Below, in pieces: positions 1-7,788 of a stretch of DNA of 14,839 bases. The notes below the pieces were generated by a model. That model was not told where the DNA came from, ran no database searches, and saw nothing but the letters and a program-made list of their open reading frames with translations. Position 1 is the first letter of the stretch. Each line of letters starts with the position of its first letter. The position numbers and the translations under genes were made by a program. This DNA comes from Gaiellasilicea sp035645095 (GTDB lineage: Bacteria; Actinomycetota; Thermoleophilia; Gaiellales; Gaiellaceae), in the NCBI GenBank assembly GCA_035645095.1, contig DASQNG010000149.1, positions 1 through 14,839 on the forward strand, read 5' to 3'.

Positions 1-1
1 C

Positions 2-1111
2 GTGGAGTGCCACGTCGACGGCTTCCGCTTCGACCTGGCCGCCGCGCTCGCGCGCGAACTCCACGAGGTCGACCGCCTCTCCGCGTTCTTCGACATCATC
101 CACCAGGACCCGATCCTGTCCCAGGTGAAGCTGATCGCGGAACCGTGGGACGTCGGGGAAGGCGGCTACCAGGTCGGCAACTTCCCGGTGCTCTGGACGG
201 AGTGGAACGGCCTCTACCGCGACGCGATGCGCGACTTCTGGCGCGGCGAGACGGGCGTCAGCGAGTTCGCGCGCCGCTTCACGGGCTCGAGCGACCTCTA
301 CCAGCACGACGGCCGGCGCCCGTTCGCGTCGATCAACTTCGTCACCGCCCACGATGGCTTCACGCTGCGCGACCTCGTCTCGTACAACGAGAAGCACAAC
401 GAGGCGAACCTCGAAAGGAACCAGGATGGCGAGAACCACAACCGGAGCTGGAACCACGGGGTCGAGGGCGAGACCGACGACCCCGAGGTGAACGCGCTCC
501 GCGAGCGGCAGAGGCGCAACTTCCTGACGACGCTCTTCCTCAGTCAGGGCGTCCCGATGCTGCTGGGCGGCGACGAGATCGGACGCACCCAGCGCGGCAA
601 CAACAACAGCTACTGCCAGGACAACGAGATCTCGTGGTTCGACTGGGACCTGGACGAGAGCCGGGAGCGGCTGCTCGCGTTCACGAAGCGCCTGATCGCC
701 TTCCGCCGCCGGCATCCCGTCTTCCGCCGGGCCGACTTCCTCACCGGGGAGGAGCGCCTCGGCTCCGGCGCGCCCGACGCCTGGTGGTTCCGGCCGGACG
801 GTCGGAAGATGACGCAGCGGAACTGGCAGCGCGGCGACAACCAGACGCTCGGGCTCTTCCTGAACGGGGCCGAGATCCCCGCCGTCGGCCAGACCGGCGC
901 GCCGGTGATCGACGACACGTTCCTCGTCCTCTTCAACGCGCTGCCGGAGCCCGTCGTGTTCACGCTCCCCGCGGTGTCGTTCGGCCGGCGCTGGGTGCAC
1001 GAGCTGTCGACGGCGGAGCCCGAGCTGGAGCCGAATTCGGAGGTCTATCCCGCCCGGGGCGTCGTCGCCGTCGACGACCGCTCCGTCGTTGTGCTGCGCC
1101 GGATCGCCTGA
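2..1111 (+). CDS. glgX: Glycogen debranching enzyme GlgX/TreX, C-terminal part (5' end outside window)
   Basis: Hydrolyses alpha-1,6 branch points of glycogen or limit dextrin in the cytoplasm, giving linear maltooligosaccharides. The visible 369 residues are the C-terminal half of a family usually about 700 residues long. The frame is open to the window edge, so the GTG at base 2 is not the real start. GH13 catalytic motifs are clear: VDGFRFD (nucleophile Asp at fragment residue 11), LIAEPWD (Glu47) and TAHDGFTLRDLVSYNEKHN (Asp118). They are followed by the GlgX-typical DGENHNRSWNHGVEG, LGGDEIGRTQRGNNNSYCQD and a C-terminal beta domain. The stop overlaps the next start (TGATG), so it is translationally coupled to treY. 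This points to the TreX role in the TreX-TreY-TreZ route from glycogen to trehalose. GlgX and TreX cannot be told apart from this fragment. Confidence 0.95.
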   Translation: MECHVDGFRFDLAAALARELHEVDRLSAFFDIIHQDPILSQVKLIAEPWDVGEGGYQVGNFPVLWTEWNGLYRDAMRDFWRGETGVSEFARRFTGSSDLYQHDGRRPFASINFVTAHDGFTLRDLVSYNEKHNEANLERNQDGENHNRSWNHGVEGETDDPEVNALRERQRRNFLTTLFLSQGVPMLLGGDEIGRTQRGNNNSYCQDNEISWFDWDLDESRERLLAFTKRLIAFRRRHPVFRRADFLTGEERLGSGAPDAWWFRPDGRKMTQRNWQRGDNQTLGLFLNGAEIPAVGQTGAPVIDDTFLVLFNALPEPVVFTLPAVSFGRRWVHELSTAEPELEPNSEVYPARGVVAVDDRSVVVLRRIA

Positions 1112-3063
1112 TGGCCGACTTCCGCTGCACCTACCGGCTCCAGCTCGGCCCGGAGCTCGGCTTCGCCGAGGTGCGCAAGCTCGTGCCGTACCTGCAGGGG
1201 CTCGGCGTGTCGCACCTATACCTCTCGCCGGCGCTCGAGGCCCGCGCCGGCTCGACGCACGGCTACGACGTCGTCGACCCGACGCGTCTCTCCGAGGCGC
1301 TCGGTGGGGAGGAGGGCTTCCGGGAGCTCTGCGCGGCCGGCCGCGAGCACGGGCTCGGCGTCGTGCTCGACATCGTCCCGAACCACATGGCTGCGAGCGA
1401 CGAGAACCCGTTCTGGCGCGACCCCCTGTGGCGCGCTCGCTTCTTCGACCTGGACTGGCGTACCGGCACCCACCGGCGCTTCTTCGACGTCGGCGAGCTC
1501 GCCGGCGTGCGGATGGAGGACCCGGAGGTGTGGGAGACGACGCATGCGAAGGTGGTCGAGCTCGTGGGCGAGGGGCTTGTCGACGGCGTCCGGATCGACC
1601 ACCCCGACGGGCTCGCGAACCCGCGCCGCTACCTCGAGCGGCTCCGGGAGGCCGGGATCGAGCACGTCTGGGTGGAGAAGATCGTCGAGCCCGGCGAGCA
1701 CCTGCGGCCGGAGTGGCCGGTCGAGGGCACCGTCGGGTACGAGTTCCTGAACGACGTGAACGCCCTCTTCGTCGACCCGTCGGCCGAGGAGCCGCTCACC
1801 CGCTTCTACGAGGAGTTCACCGGCGACACGCGCAGCTTCGCCGACCACGCGGCGGCCGCGAAGCTGGAGCAGGCGCGAACCGCGTTCGGCGACGAGGTCG
1901 ACCAGCTGCGGGCGCGGCTGCCGCGGGAGCTGGACGGGGTCGACCTCGAACGTGCGCTCTCGTCGTTCCACGTCTACCGCACGTACGTGGAGCCCGATCT
2001 CGCACGCGTGTCCGAGGAGGACCGCGCGCGTGTCGCGGAGGCGCAGCTCCCCGAGCCGCTCGTGCGGCTGCTCCTCCTCGAGGAGCGCGGGCACGACTCG
2101 TTCGTCGTCCGCTTTCAGCAGACGACGCCGCCGGTGATGGCGAAAGGAGTCGAGGACACGGCGTTCTACCGCTGGAACCGCCTCGTCGGGCTGAACGAGG
2201 TCGGCGCGAACCCGGCGCGGTTCTCGCTCGGGGTGGAGGAGTTCCACCGCGCGAACCTCGAGCGCGCCGAGCGCTTCCCGCTCCACCTGCTCTCGACGAT
2301 GACGCACGACGCGAAGCGGAGCGCCGACACGCGGGCACGGATCGGAGCGCTCTCCCGCTGCGCGGACGAGTGGATCGAGCTCGTCGGCCGCTGGCACGCC
2401 GCGACCGGCGGGCTCGAGGACCCGAACGAGGAGTACCTCGTCCTCCAGACGCTCGTCGGGATCTGGGCGCCGGATGATCCGACGGTGCCGGAGCGGCTCG
2501 ACGGCTACCTGGAGAAGGCGCTGCGCGAGGCGAAGGTGAACACGAACTGGATCGACCAGGACCACGAGCATGAGGGGAGGGTGAGGCGCTGGGTCCGGCG
2601 GCTGCTCCGCGACCAGGAGTTCCTGGAGAGCTTCGACCCCTTCGCCCGCCGCGTCGCGGCCGACGCCGAGCGCGACGTCCTCGGGATGGTGCTGCTGAAG
2701 CTGACCTGCCCCGGCGTTCCCGACGTCTACCAGGGCGACGAGCTCCCCTTTCTCGCACTCGTCGACCCGGACAACCGCAGGCCGGTGGACTGGGCGCTGC
2801 GGCGGCGCCTGCTGGGGGCCGCCGACGAGCCGGAGAAGCTGCGCCTGATCCGCCTTGCGCTCGGCCTGCGCGCGCGCCGGCCGGAGCCGTTCGGGGGCGG
2901 GTACGAGCCACTCGACGCCGGCTCGGACACGTGCGCGTTCCTCCGCGGCTCGGACGTGAAGGTCGCGGTGGCGCTGCGCGGTGAGCTGCGGGAGCCGGAC
3001 GCGCCGGGGGAGTGGCGGGACGTCTTCCGGGCGCCGACGCTCCTGCTCGCGGAACGCGTCTAA
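1111..3063 (+). CDS. treY: Maltooligosyl trehalose synthase TreY
   Basis: Intramolecular transglucosylase that turns the reducing-end alpha-1,4 bond of a maltooligosaccharide into an alpha,alpha-1,1 bond, giving maltooligosyl trehalose. TreZ then releases free trehalose. The product has 650 residues, at the short end for a family commonly 700-800. GH13 regions are in order: STHGYDVVDPTRL (48-60), VVLDIVPNHMA (84-94), DGVRIDHPDGLANP with nucleophile Asp163, VWVEKI with acid/base Glu189, and STMTHDAKRSADTRAR with Asp400. PGVPDVYQGDE (534-544) is also typical. The ATG overlaps the glgX stop by one base, which fixes the start. Its last four bases overlap the stop of the convergent cyclase gene. 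It is the last plus-strand gene of this operon; treZ is not in the window. Confidence 0.95.
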   Translation: MADFRCTYRLQLGPELGFAEVRKLVPYLQGLGVSHLYLSPALEARAGSTHGYDVVDPTRLSEALGGEEGFRELCAAGREHGLGVVLDIVPNHMAASDENPFWRDPLWRARFFDLDWRTGTHRRFFDVGELAGVRMEDPEVWETTHAKVVELVGEGLVDGVRIDHPDGLANPRRYLERLREAGIEHVWVEKIVEPGEHLRPEWPVEGTVGYEFLNDVNALFVDPSAEEPLTRFYEEFTGDTRSFADHAAAAKLEQARTAFGDEVDQLRARLPRELDGVDLERALSSFHVYRTYVEPDLARVSEEDRARVAEAQLPEPLVRLLLLEERGHDSFVVRFQQTTPPVMAKGVEDTAFYRWNRLVGLNEVGANPARFSLGVEEFHRANLERAERFPLHLLSTMTHDAKRSADTRARIGALSRCADEWIELVGRWHAATGGLEDPNEEYLVLQTLVGIWAPDDPTVPERLDGYLEKALREAKVNTNWIDQDHEHEGRVRRWVRRLLRDQEFLESFDPFARRVAADAERDVLGMVLLKLTCPGVPDVYQGDELPFLALVDPDNRRPVDWALRRRLLGAADEPEKLRLIRLALGLRARRPEPFGGGYEPLDAGSDTCAFLRGSDVKVAVALRGELREPDAPGEWRDVFRAPTLLLAERV

Positions 3064-5303
3064 GCCGGCGCGCGCTCGTTCGCCGTCGTCTGCAGCAGGC
3101 CGCGCAGCGCGGCGGCGACCTCGTCGGGGGTCGCGTCCGCGCCCGGGTCTTCGAGTGCGGTCGCGAGCGACTCGATCCTCGTCAGGAACGTCTGCTCCAG
3201 CGAGGCATGGCTCCACACGTTCGCGAGCGCGAGGCGCGCGCCGTGGGCGAGCCCGGTGAGCAGCTCGAGGTCGTGGTCGTCGAACCGGCGTCCATGGGCC
3301 GCGGCGACGGCGAGGAGCGCCGTGCGCCCGCCGAAGACGACGGGCACGACCGCACACGGGCCTGCCTTCGTCAGGGGGGCGAAGGCCCCTGCGGACCCGC
3401 CCCTGACGACGACGGGCTCCTGCGCCTCGCCGAGCTCCGCCAGGGTTTCCGCCGGCAGCGCGTCCACGTCTCCCGGAGCCGCTTCTCCCTCGGTGGCCCG
3501 CAGGACGAGTTCGCCGCCCGGCGAGTCCTGCAGCCAGACGGAGGCGCCCGTCGACGCCAGCACCCTCGCGGCGCCGCCCACGCTGCGCCGCAGCACCTCG
3601 TCGAGCGTCTCCGCCGTCGAGAGCTCCCGTCCGAACGCGAGCAGCGCGCGCGCCGTCTCCGCCTCGCGCCCCCGCGCCTCGTACAGCCGCGCGTTCTCGA
3701 GCGCGACGGCGGCGTGCCCGGCGAGCACCTCGAGCAGCCGGAGGTCGTCCCGGTCGAACTGGTCGCGCCCGAGCTTCGAGACGACGATCGCGCCGATCGT
3801 CTGCGTGCCGTGGTTGAGCGGGGCGGCGATCACCGACTCGACGACGTCGTCCGTGCCCTCGATCGGCACCGACAGCTCGAAGCGGCCGGCGTCGCCGAGC
3901 AGGAGCGGTCGCCCGCTCGCGACGACGTGACCGGTGAACCCCTCACCGACGCGCGACTCGAGCACGTCCAGCGCCCACCTCGTGCCGTGCGTCAGCAGGC
4001 CGGCGAACGCGATCGGGAAGAGGCGGTCGCCGTCGCGGAGGAAGATGCGGCAGTTGTGGTACTCGATCAGCCCGTGGAGCTCGCGGGCGATCGTGGCGCC
4101 GATCTCGCGGACGTCGTCGAGGCGGTTCAGCTTCGCGCCGACCGACTGCAGCATCTTCAGGTGCGCGATCGAGCGCAGCTCGACGCGCCGTAGCTCGGCG
4201 TCGGCCGGCCGCTCCGCCGTGCCGTCCTCGAAGAGGACGACCTGGTTCTTGCCGCGCGCCTTCGCCGTCATCATCGCGGCCTCGGCGCAGGCGACGAGCT
4301 CGCGCGGGTTGGCGGCGTGCGTGGGGCCGACGGCGACTCCGACCGAGACGCAGACGTGGCCCGCGATCGCGACCTCGACGCTCCCGAGCCCGGCCGCGAG
4401 GCGTTCCGCGAACGCGAGCGCCTCCCGCTCGTCGACGGACGGCACGATGACGGCGAACTCCTCGCCGCCGACGCGGCAGGCCGCATCGACCGGGCGGACG
4501 TATGCGCTCAGGTGCCGTGCCAGCTCGACGAGGACGTCGTCCCCAACGGCGTGGCCGTAGACGTCGTTCACCTGCTTGAAGTCGTCGAGGTCGACCATCA
4601 CGACGCAGACGCTCTCCTGCTCCCGCGTCGCCTGGGCGAGGGCGCGCGCGAGCCGCTCGTGGAACGAGCGGTGGTTGAGGAGGCCGGTGAGCGAGTCGGT
4701 CTGCGCCTGGTGCTCGAGCCGCGCGCGGACGTGTGCGTTGTCGAGCGCCAGCGCCGCGGCGTCGCCGAAGCGCTGCGCGAGCTCGAACTCCTGCTCGGTG
4801 AAGGCGACGTCCTCGCCGATGCGGTAGACGTTGAGCGTCCCTTTCAGCGCGCCCCGCGCCACGAGCGGCACGACGATCAGCGCCTCCGGCTCGTCCGGCG
4901 TGCCGGGCACGAACGCCACGCGCGGGTCGAGGTGCGCCCGGTTCGCGAGCACCGGCTCGAGCCGCTCCACGGCCCAGCCGGTGATGCCGGCGCCGAAAGG
5001 GATCGTTTCGCCGAGCACCTCCTCCGCCCAGTCGCTGCGCACGAGCTGGGGGACGAGCTCGCGCCTTGTCGCATCCACCTCGTAGATGTGGAGCGCCTCG
5101 TACGGGACGAGCTCTTCGAGCGTGTCCGCGATCAGGTCGAGCAGCGAGTCGAGGCTCTGCTCCGACAGCACGTCGTGGAAGACGGCGGCAAGGCGGCGGT
5201 AGGACTCGAGCGCCGTCGCCTGCTCGTCGTCCGCCGCGGGCGTGCCGAGACCGCGTACGCGCTGCGCGCGCGGCTCGAGGCTGGAGCGGGCGGTGTTGTT
5301 CAT
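3060..5303 (-). CDS. GAF-GGDEF-GAF-GAF diguanylate cyclase
   Basis: Predicted to make cyclic di-GMP from GTP under control of several GAF sensor domains. The 747 residues read as GAF1 (about 45-190), GGDEF (about 200-360), GAF2 (about 395-540) and GAF3 (about 562-697). The cyclase looks active: TDSLTGLLNHRSF, DLDDFKQVNDVYGHAVGDD and GGEEF at 279-283. An RPVD inhibitory c-di-GMP site (270-273) lies exactly five residues before GGEEF. There is no signal peptide or membrane segment, so it is cytoplasmic. The C-terminal SLEQTFLTRIESLATALED resembles the helix that normally opens an HD-GYP phosphodiesterase domain, but the protein stops about 30 residues later. The ATG at 5303 lacks a good Shine-Dalgarno, yet no better in-frame start was seen. 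It lies 85 bp downstream of otsA on the same strand. Ligands of the GAF domains are unknown. Confidence 0.9.
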   Translation of the reverse strand: MNNTARSSLEPRAQRVRGLGTPAADDEQATALESYRRLAAVFHDVLSEQSLDSLLDLIADTLEELVPYEALHIYEVDATRRELVPQLVRSDWAEEVLGETIPFGAGITGWAVERLEPVLANRAHLDPRVAFVPGTPDEPEALIVVPLVARGALKGTLNVYRIGEDVAFTEQEFELAQRFGDAAALALDNAHVRARLEHQAQTDSLTGLLNHRSFHERLARALAQATREQESVCVVMVDLDDFKQVNDVYGHAVGDDVLVELARHLSAYVRPVDAACRVGGEEFAVIVPSVDEREALAFAERLAAGLGSVEVAIAGHVCVSVGVAVGPTHAANPRELVACAEAAMMTAKARGKNQVVLFEDGTAERPADAELRRVELRSIAHLKMLQSVGAKLNRLDDVREIGATIARELHGLIEYHNCRIFLRDGDRLFPIAFAGLLTHGTRWALDVLESRVGEGFTGHVVASGRPLLLGDAGRFELSVPIEGTDDVVESVIAAPLNHGTQTIGAIVVSKLGRDQFDRDDLRLLEVLAGHAAVALENARLYEARGREAETARALLAFGRELSTAETLDEVLRRSVGGAARVLASTGASVWLQDSPGGELVLRATEGEAAPGDVDALPAETLAELGEAQEPVVVRGGSAGAFAPLTKAGPCAVVPVVFGGRTALLAVAAAHGRRFDDHDLELLTGLAHGARLALANVWSHASLEQTFLTRIESLATALEDPGADATPDEVAAALRGLLQTTANERAPA

Positions 5304-5388
5304 GGTTTGTGACGGCCGCTGACGGCGGTGTCCTCGAAAGAGAGCATCGGGATCGGCGGTGCGACCCGACTCCCCCGTACAGGGGACC

Positions 5389-6786
5389 TTACGAGGGCGC
5401 GCCTGCGGGAGCGCCCGCGGCCGTGCCCGCGCGCAGCTCCTGATCCACCCACCAGAAGACGTCGTGCGTCGCCACCTGCCGCGCCATCCGCTGCAGCCGG
5501 CTCTGCCGCTCGTCCGGCTCGAGCTCGAGCGCGAGCTCGATCGCGCCGACGAGCCCATCGACGTCGTACGGGTTGCACGGCACGGCGCCGTGGAGCTCGG
5601 CTGCGGCGCCGGTGAATTCGCTGAGGAGGAGCACACCGTCGCACCCGGCCGCTGCCTGGGCTGTCACGAACTCCTTGGCGACGAGGTTCATCCCGTCCTG
5701 GAGCGGCGTCACGAGGCACACGTCCGCCAGCCGGTAGTACGCGAGCAGCCGGTCGGGCGTCACTCCGCGGTAGAGGTAGTGCACCGGCACGTCCCGCCCC
5801 GGCTCGGTGAAGCGGCCGTTGATCCGGCCGACGAGCTCCTCCACGCTCGCCCGCAGGGTGCGGTACTCACGCACTTCGCCGCGGCTCGGCACGGCGATCT
5901 GGACGAATGCCAGCTCGCGCGCCAGCGCCGGCCGCTGCTCGAGCAGCAGCTCGATCGCGCGCAGGCGCTCGATGATGCCCTTCGTGTAGTCGAGCCGGTC
6001 GACGCCGAGGAGCACGCGCCGCCGGGCGAACTGCGTGCGCAGCCCGTGCAGGCAGCGTTCGACGCCCGGGGCGACTGCACGCTCGGCGAAATCCTGCGCG
6101 TCGATCGAGATCGGGTGGGCGAGGGCGCGAGTCTCGCGGCCGTCGGCGGACTCGATCGCGGTGCCGTGCACCCTCACGTCCGGCCGCAGCCGCGCGCAGG
6201 TGCGCAGGAAGTTGTCGCGGTACTCGCGGGTGTGGAAGGAGACGGCGTCCGCTCCGAGCAACCCGTCGAGGAGCTGCGCCCGCCAGGGCAGTCGCGCGAA
6301 GATCTCCGGCGCGGGGAACGGGATGTGGAGGAAGAACGAGATCGGGCCGCGCGAGCCCCCCTCTCGCAGCAGCGCCGGCAGCAGCATCAGGTGGTAGTCG
6401 TGCACCCACCGGAACTGCTCCTTCTCCGGCTCGTCGCCCTCCGCGAAGCGCTCGTTGACGCTCCGGTACGCGCGCCACCAGGAGCGGTCGAAGACCGGCT
6501 GCTCGACGAGTCCGTGCAGCAGCGGCCAGAGCGTCCGGTTCGCGAAGCCGTGGTAGTAGTCGTCGGCCTGCCGGCGCCCGAGCGAGATCGGGTGCAGCTC
6601 GACGTCGAGCCCCTCCACCCGCCGAGGCACGTCCTCGGCGCCGCCGTCCCAGCCGACCCAAGTGCCGCCGCGCCGCTCCAGCACCGGCTTCAGCGCCGTC
6701 ACGAGCCCGCCGGCGGACGGCCGCCACCCGGCGCGCGTCCTCGATACGGGCAGGCGGTTCGCGAGGGCGACGAGAGGCAGCTCCAC
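5389..6786 (-). CDS. otsA: Alpha,alpha-trehalose-6-phosphate synthase OtsA
   Basis: GT20 retaining glycosyltransferase joining nucleotide-activated glucose (UDP-, ADP- or GDP-glucose) to glucose-6-phosphate, giving trehalose-6-phosphate in the cytoplasm. The 465 residues match the family length of about 450-500. Conserved elements are NRLPVSR (10-16), GGTWVGWDGG (40-49), DYYHGFANRTLWP with Trp87, WVHDYHLMLLP with Asp130, FFLHIPFP, GVDRLDYTKG with Arg264 and Lys269, and PLQDGMNLVAKEF with Glu372. These correspond to substrate-binding residues of E. coli OtsA. GTG 6786 is chosen because GGGAGGAA sits 7 nt upstream; a longer frame to 6900 would swallow that site and the divergent promoter region. 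OtsB (phosphatase) is absent from the window. A related glucosylglycerol-phosphate synthase activity is possible but less likely. Confidence 0.93.
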   Translation of the reverse strand: MELPLVALANRLPVSRTRAGWRPSAGGLVTALKPVLERRGGTWVGWDGGAEDVPRRVEGLDVELHPISLGRRQADDYYHGFANRTLWPLLHGLVEQPVFDRSWWRAYRSVNERFAEGDEPEKEQFRWVHDYHLMLLPALLREGGSRGPISFFLHIPFPAPEIFARLPWRAQLLDGLLGADAVSFHTREYRDNFLRTCARLRPDVRVHGTAIESADGRETRALAHPISIDAQDFAERAVAPGVERCLHGLRTQFARRRVLLGVDRLDYTKGIIERLRAIELLLEQRPALARELAFVQIAVPSRGEVREYRTLRASVEELVGRINGRFTEPGRDVPVHYLYRGVTPDRLLAYYRLADVCLVTPLQDGMNLVAKEFVTAQAAAGCDGVLLLSEFTGAAAELHGAVPCNPYDVDGLVGAIELALELEPDERQSRLQRMARQVATHDVFWWVDQELRAGTAAGAPAGAPS

Positions 6787-6793
6787 GCGGGCG

Positions 6794-6801
6794 TTCCTCC
6801 C
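6794..6801 (-). promoter_or_regulatory. Ribosome binding site of otsA
   Basis: On the minus strand GGGAGGAA lies 7 nt before GTG 6786. It decides the otsA start in favour of GTG over any upstream codon in the same open frame. Confidence 0.75.
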
Positions 6802-6821
6802 GCGTTCGCCGAGTGGGAAAC

Positions 6822-6839
6822 CCGCCGCTCGTGCGGCGG
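6822..6839. other. Perfect hairpin in the otsA / ABC-transporter divergent region
   Basis: CCGCCGC - TCGT - GCGGCGG, a 7-bp perfect stem with a 4-nt loop, lies between the divergent otsA and ATPase starts. Two TTGACT words follow it (6848-6853 and 6871-6876, 17 nt apart). The first could be a -35 box for the transporter operon, but no convincing -10 was seen. The hairpin could be an operator or an mRNA leader structure. Confidence 0.4.
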
Positions 6840-6887
6840 CTGCTCGCTTGACTTTCGTCGGGCCGTTCCCTTGACTCCCCTGCAGTG

Positions 6888-6897
6888 GGAGGGGGAG
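6888..6897 (+). promoter_or_regulatory. Ribosome binding site of the ABC ATPase gene
   Basis: GGAGGGGGAG lies 8 nt before GTG 6906. The GTG at 6885 in the same frame would place this site inside the gene, so 6906 is the likely start. Confidence 0.75.
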
Positions 6898-6905
6898 CAA
6901 CTGCG

Positions 6906-7706
6906 GTGCAGCAGGTGCCGGACGGCGAGCCCGTCGTGCGCCTGGAATCGGTGCGCAAGAGCTTCGGCGACAACCTCGTGCTGGACGGGATCGACGTGAC
7001 CGTCGCCCGCGGGGAAGCGCTCGTGATCATCGGCGCGAGCGGCAGCGGCAAGAGCACGCTCCTCCGCTGCGTCAACCTGCTCGAGCCGGTCGACTCCGGG
7101 CGCATCTTCTTCGAAGGCGAGGAGATCACGCACAAGGGCACGGACGTGACGCAGGTGCGGCAGCGCATCGGGATGGTCTTCCAGCAGTTCAACCTCTTCC
7201 CGCATCTGAAGGTGATCGACAACCTGACGCTCGCCTCGCGCCGGATCCGCAAGCGCCCGCGCGCCGAGGCGGAGGCTCGTGCGCTCGAGTTGCTCGACCG
7301 CGTCGGGCTCGCCGAGAAGGCGCAGCAGCATCCGCACCAGCTGTCGGGCGGGCAGCAGCAGCGCGTCGCGATCGCCCGCGCGCTGATGATCGACCCGCAC
7401 GTGATGCTGTTCGACGAGGTCACCTCCGCGCTCGACCCCGAGCTCGTGGGCGAGGTGCTGGTCGTGATGCGCGATCTTGCGCGCACCGGCATGACGATGC
7501 TGGTCGTGACGCACGAGATGCAGTTCGCGCGTGAGGTTGGAGACCGGCTCGTTTTCATGGACGACGGGCGGATCGTCGAACAGGGCCAACCTGTAGACGT
7601 GCTCGATCGTCCCAAGGAGGAGAGGACGAAGCGCTTCCTCTGGCGGACGCTGCGGCAGTTGGAGCATTCGCTGGAGGAAGTGGCGGTCGACGAAGGAGGG
7701 GGATGA
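6906..7706 (+). CDS. Polar amino acid ABC importer, ATP-binding protein (GlnQ/HisP type)
   Basis: Cytoplasmic ATPase that powers the importer encoded by the next three genes. The 266 residues carry every ABC motif intact: Walker A GASGSGKST (43-51), Q-loop in MVFQQFNLFPHL (90-101), signature LSGGQQQRVAIARAL (146-160), Walker B VMLFDEVTSALD with Asp170 and Glu171, and switch His203 in VVTHEM. VFQQFNLFPHL and FDEVTSALDPELVGEVL are typical of the glutamine/histidine/arginine uptake class. GTG 6906 is used because a strong Shine-Dalgarno ends 8 nt before it. A tail of about 25 residues rich in Glu and Gly follows the usual end of the domain. It is the first gene of a four-gene set and is divergent from otsA. 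The substrate is not readable from this subunit. Confidence 0.94.
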   Translation: MQQVPDGEPVVRLESVRKSFGDNLVLDGIDVTVARGEALVIIGASGSGKSTLLRCVNLLEPVDSGRIFFEGEEITHKGTDVTQVRQRIGMVFQQFNLFPHLKVIDNLTLASRRIRKRPRAEAEARALELLDRVGLAEKAQQHPHQLSGGQQQRVAIARALMIDPHVMLFDEVTSALDPELVGEVLVVMRDLARTGMTMLVVTHEMQFAREVGDRLVFMDDGRIVEQGQPVDVLDRPKEERTKRFLWRTLRQLEHSLEEVAVDEGGG

Positions 7707-7729
7707 GCGAAGGGGTCGATGCTGGTTGC

Positions 7730-7750
7730 GCTCGAGGAGTGAGCTCGAGC
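7730..7750 (+). other. Intercistronic hairpin between ATPase and binding-protein genes
   Basis: GCTCGAG - 7-nt loop - CTCGAGC, a perfect 7-bp stem in the 82-bp gap. No T-run follows, so it is not a classic terminator. It is more likely an RNA processing or stabilising element before the binding-protein message. Confidence 0.5.
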
Positions 7751-7788
7751 CGTCCATGTCCACGTTCAGAGGAGAGGTTGGTAGACAC

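Noticed and set aside
7..3063. A single very long open frame that seems to join glgX and treY
   Set aside because: Only the part after 1111 (treY) has protein motifs. The first third is Arg/Pro-rich frame shadow over the real glgX frame, so this is not a fusion.
1216..3357. Long minus-strand open frame opposite treY
   Set aside because: It is an Arg/Ala/Val-rich translation with no motifs, explained by GC-rich codon use of treY on the other strand.
5389..5420. GC-rich inverted repeat near the otsA stop as a terminator
   Set aside because: It lies inside the last codons (Ala/Gly/Pro-rich tail) and is explained by repeated GAP codons. There is no T-run, and the next gene on the strand follows closely.
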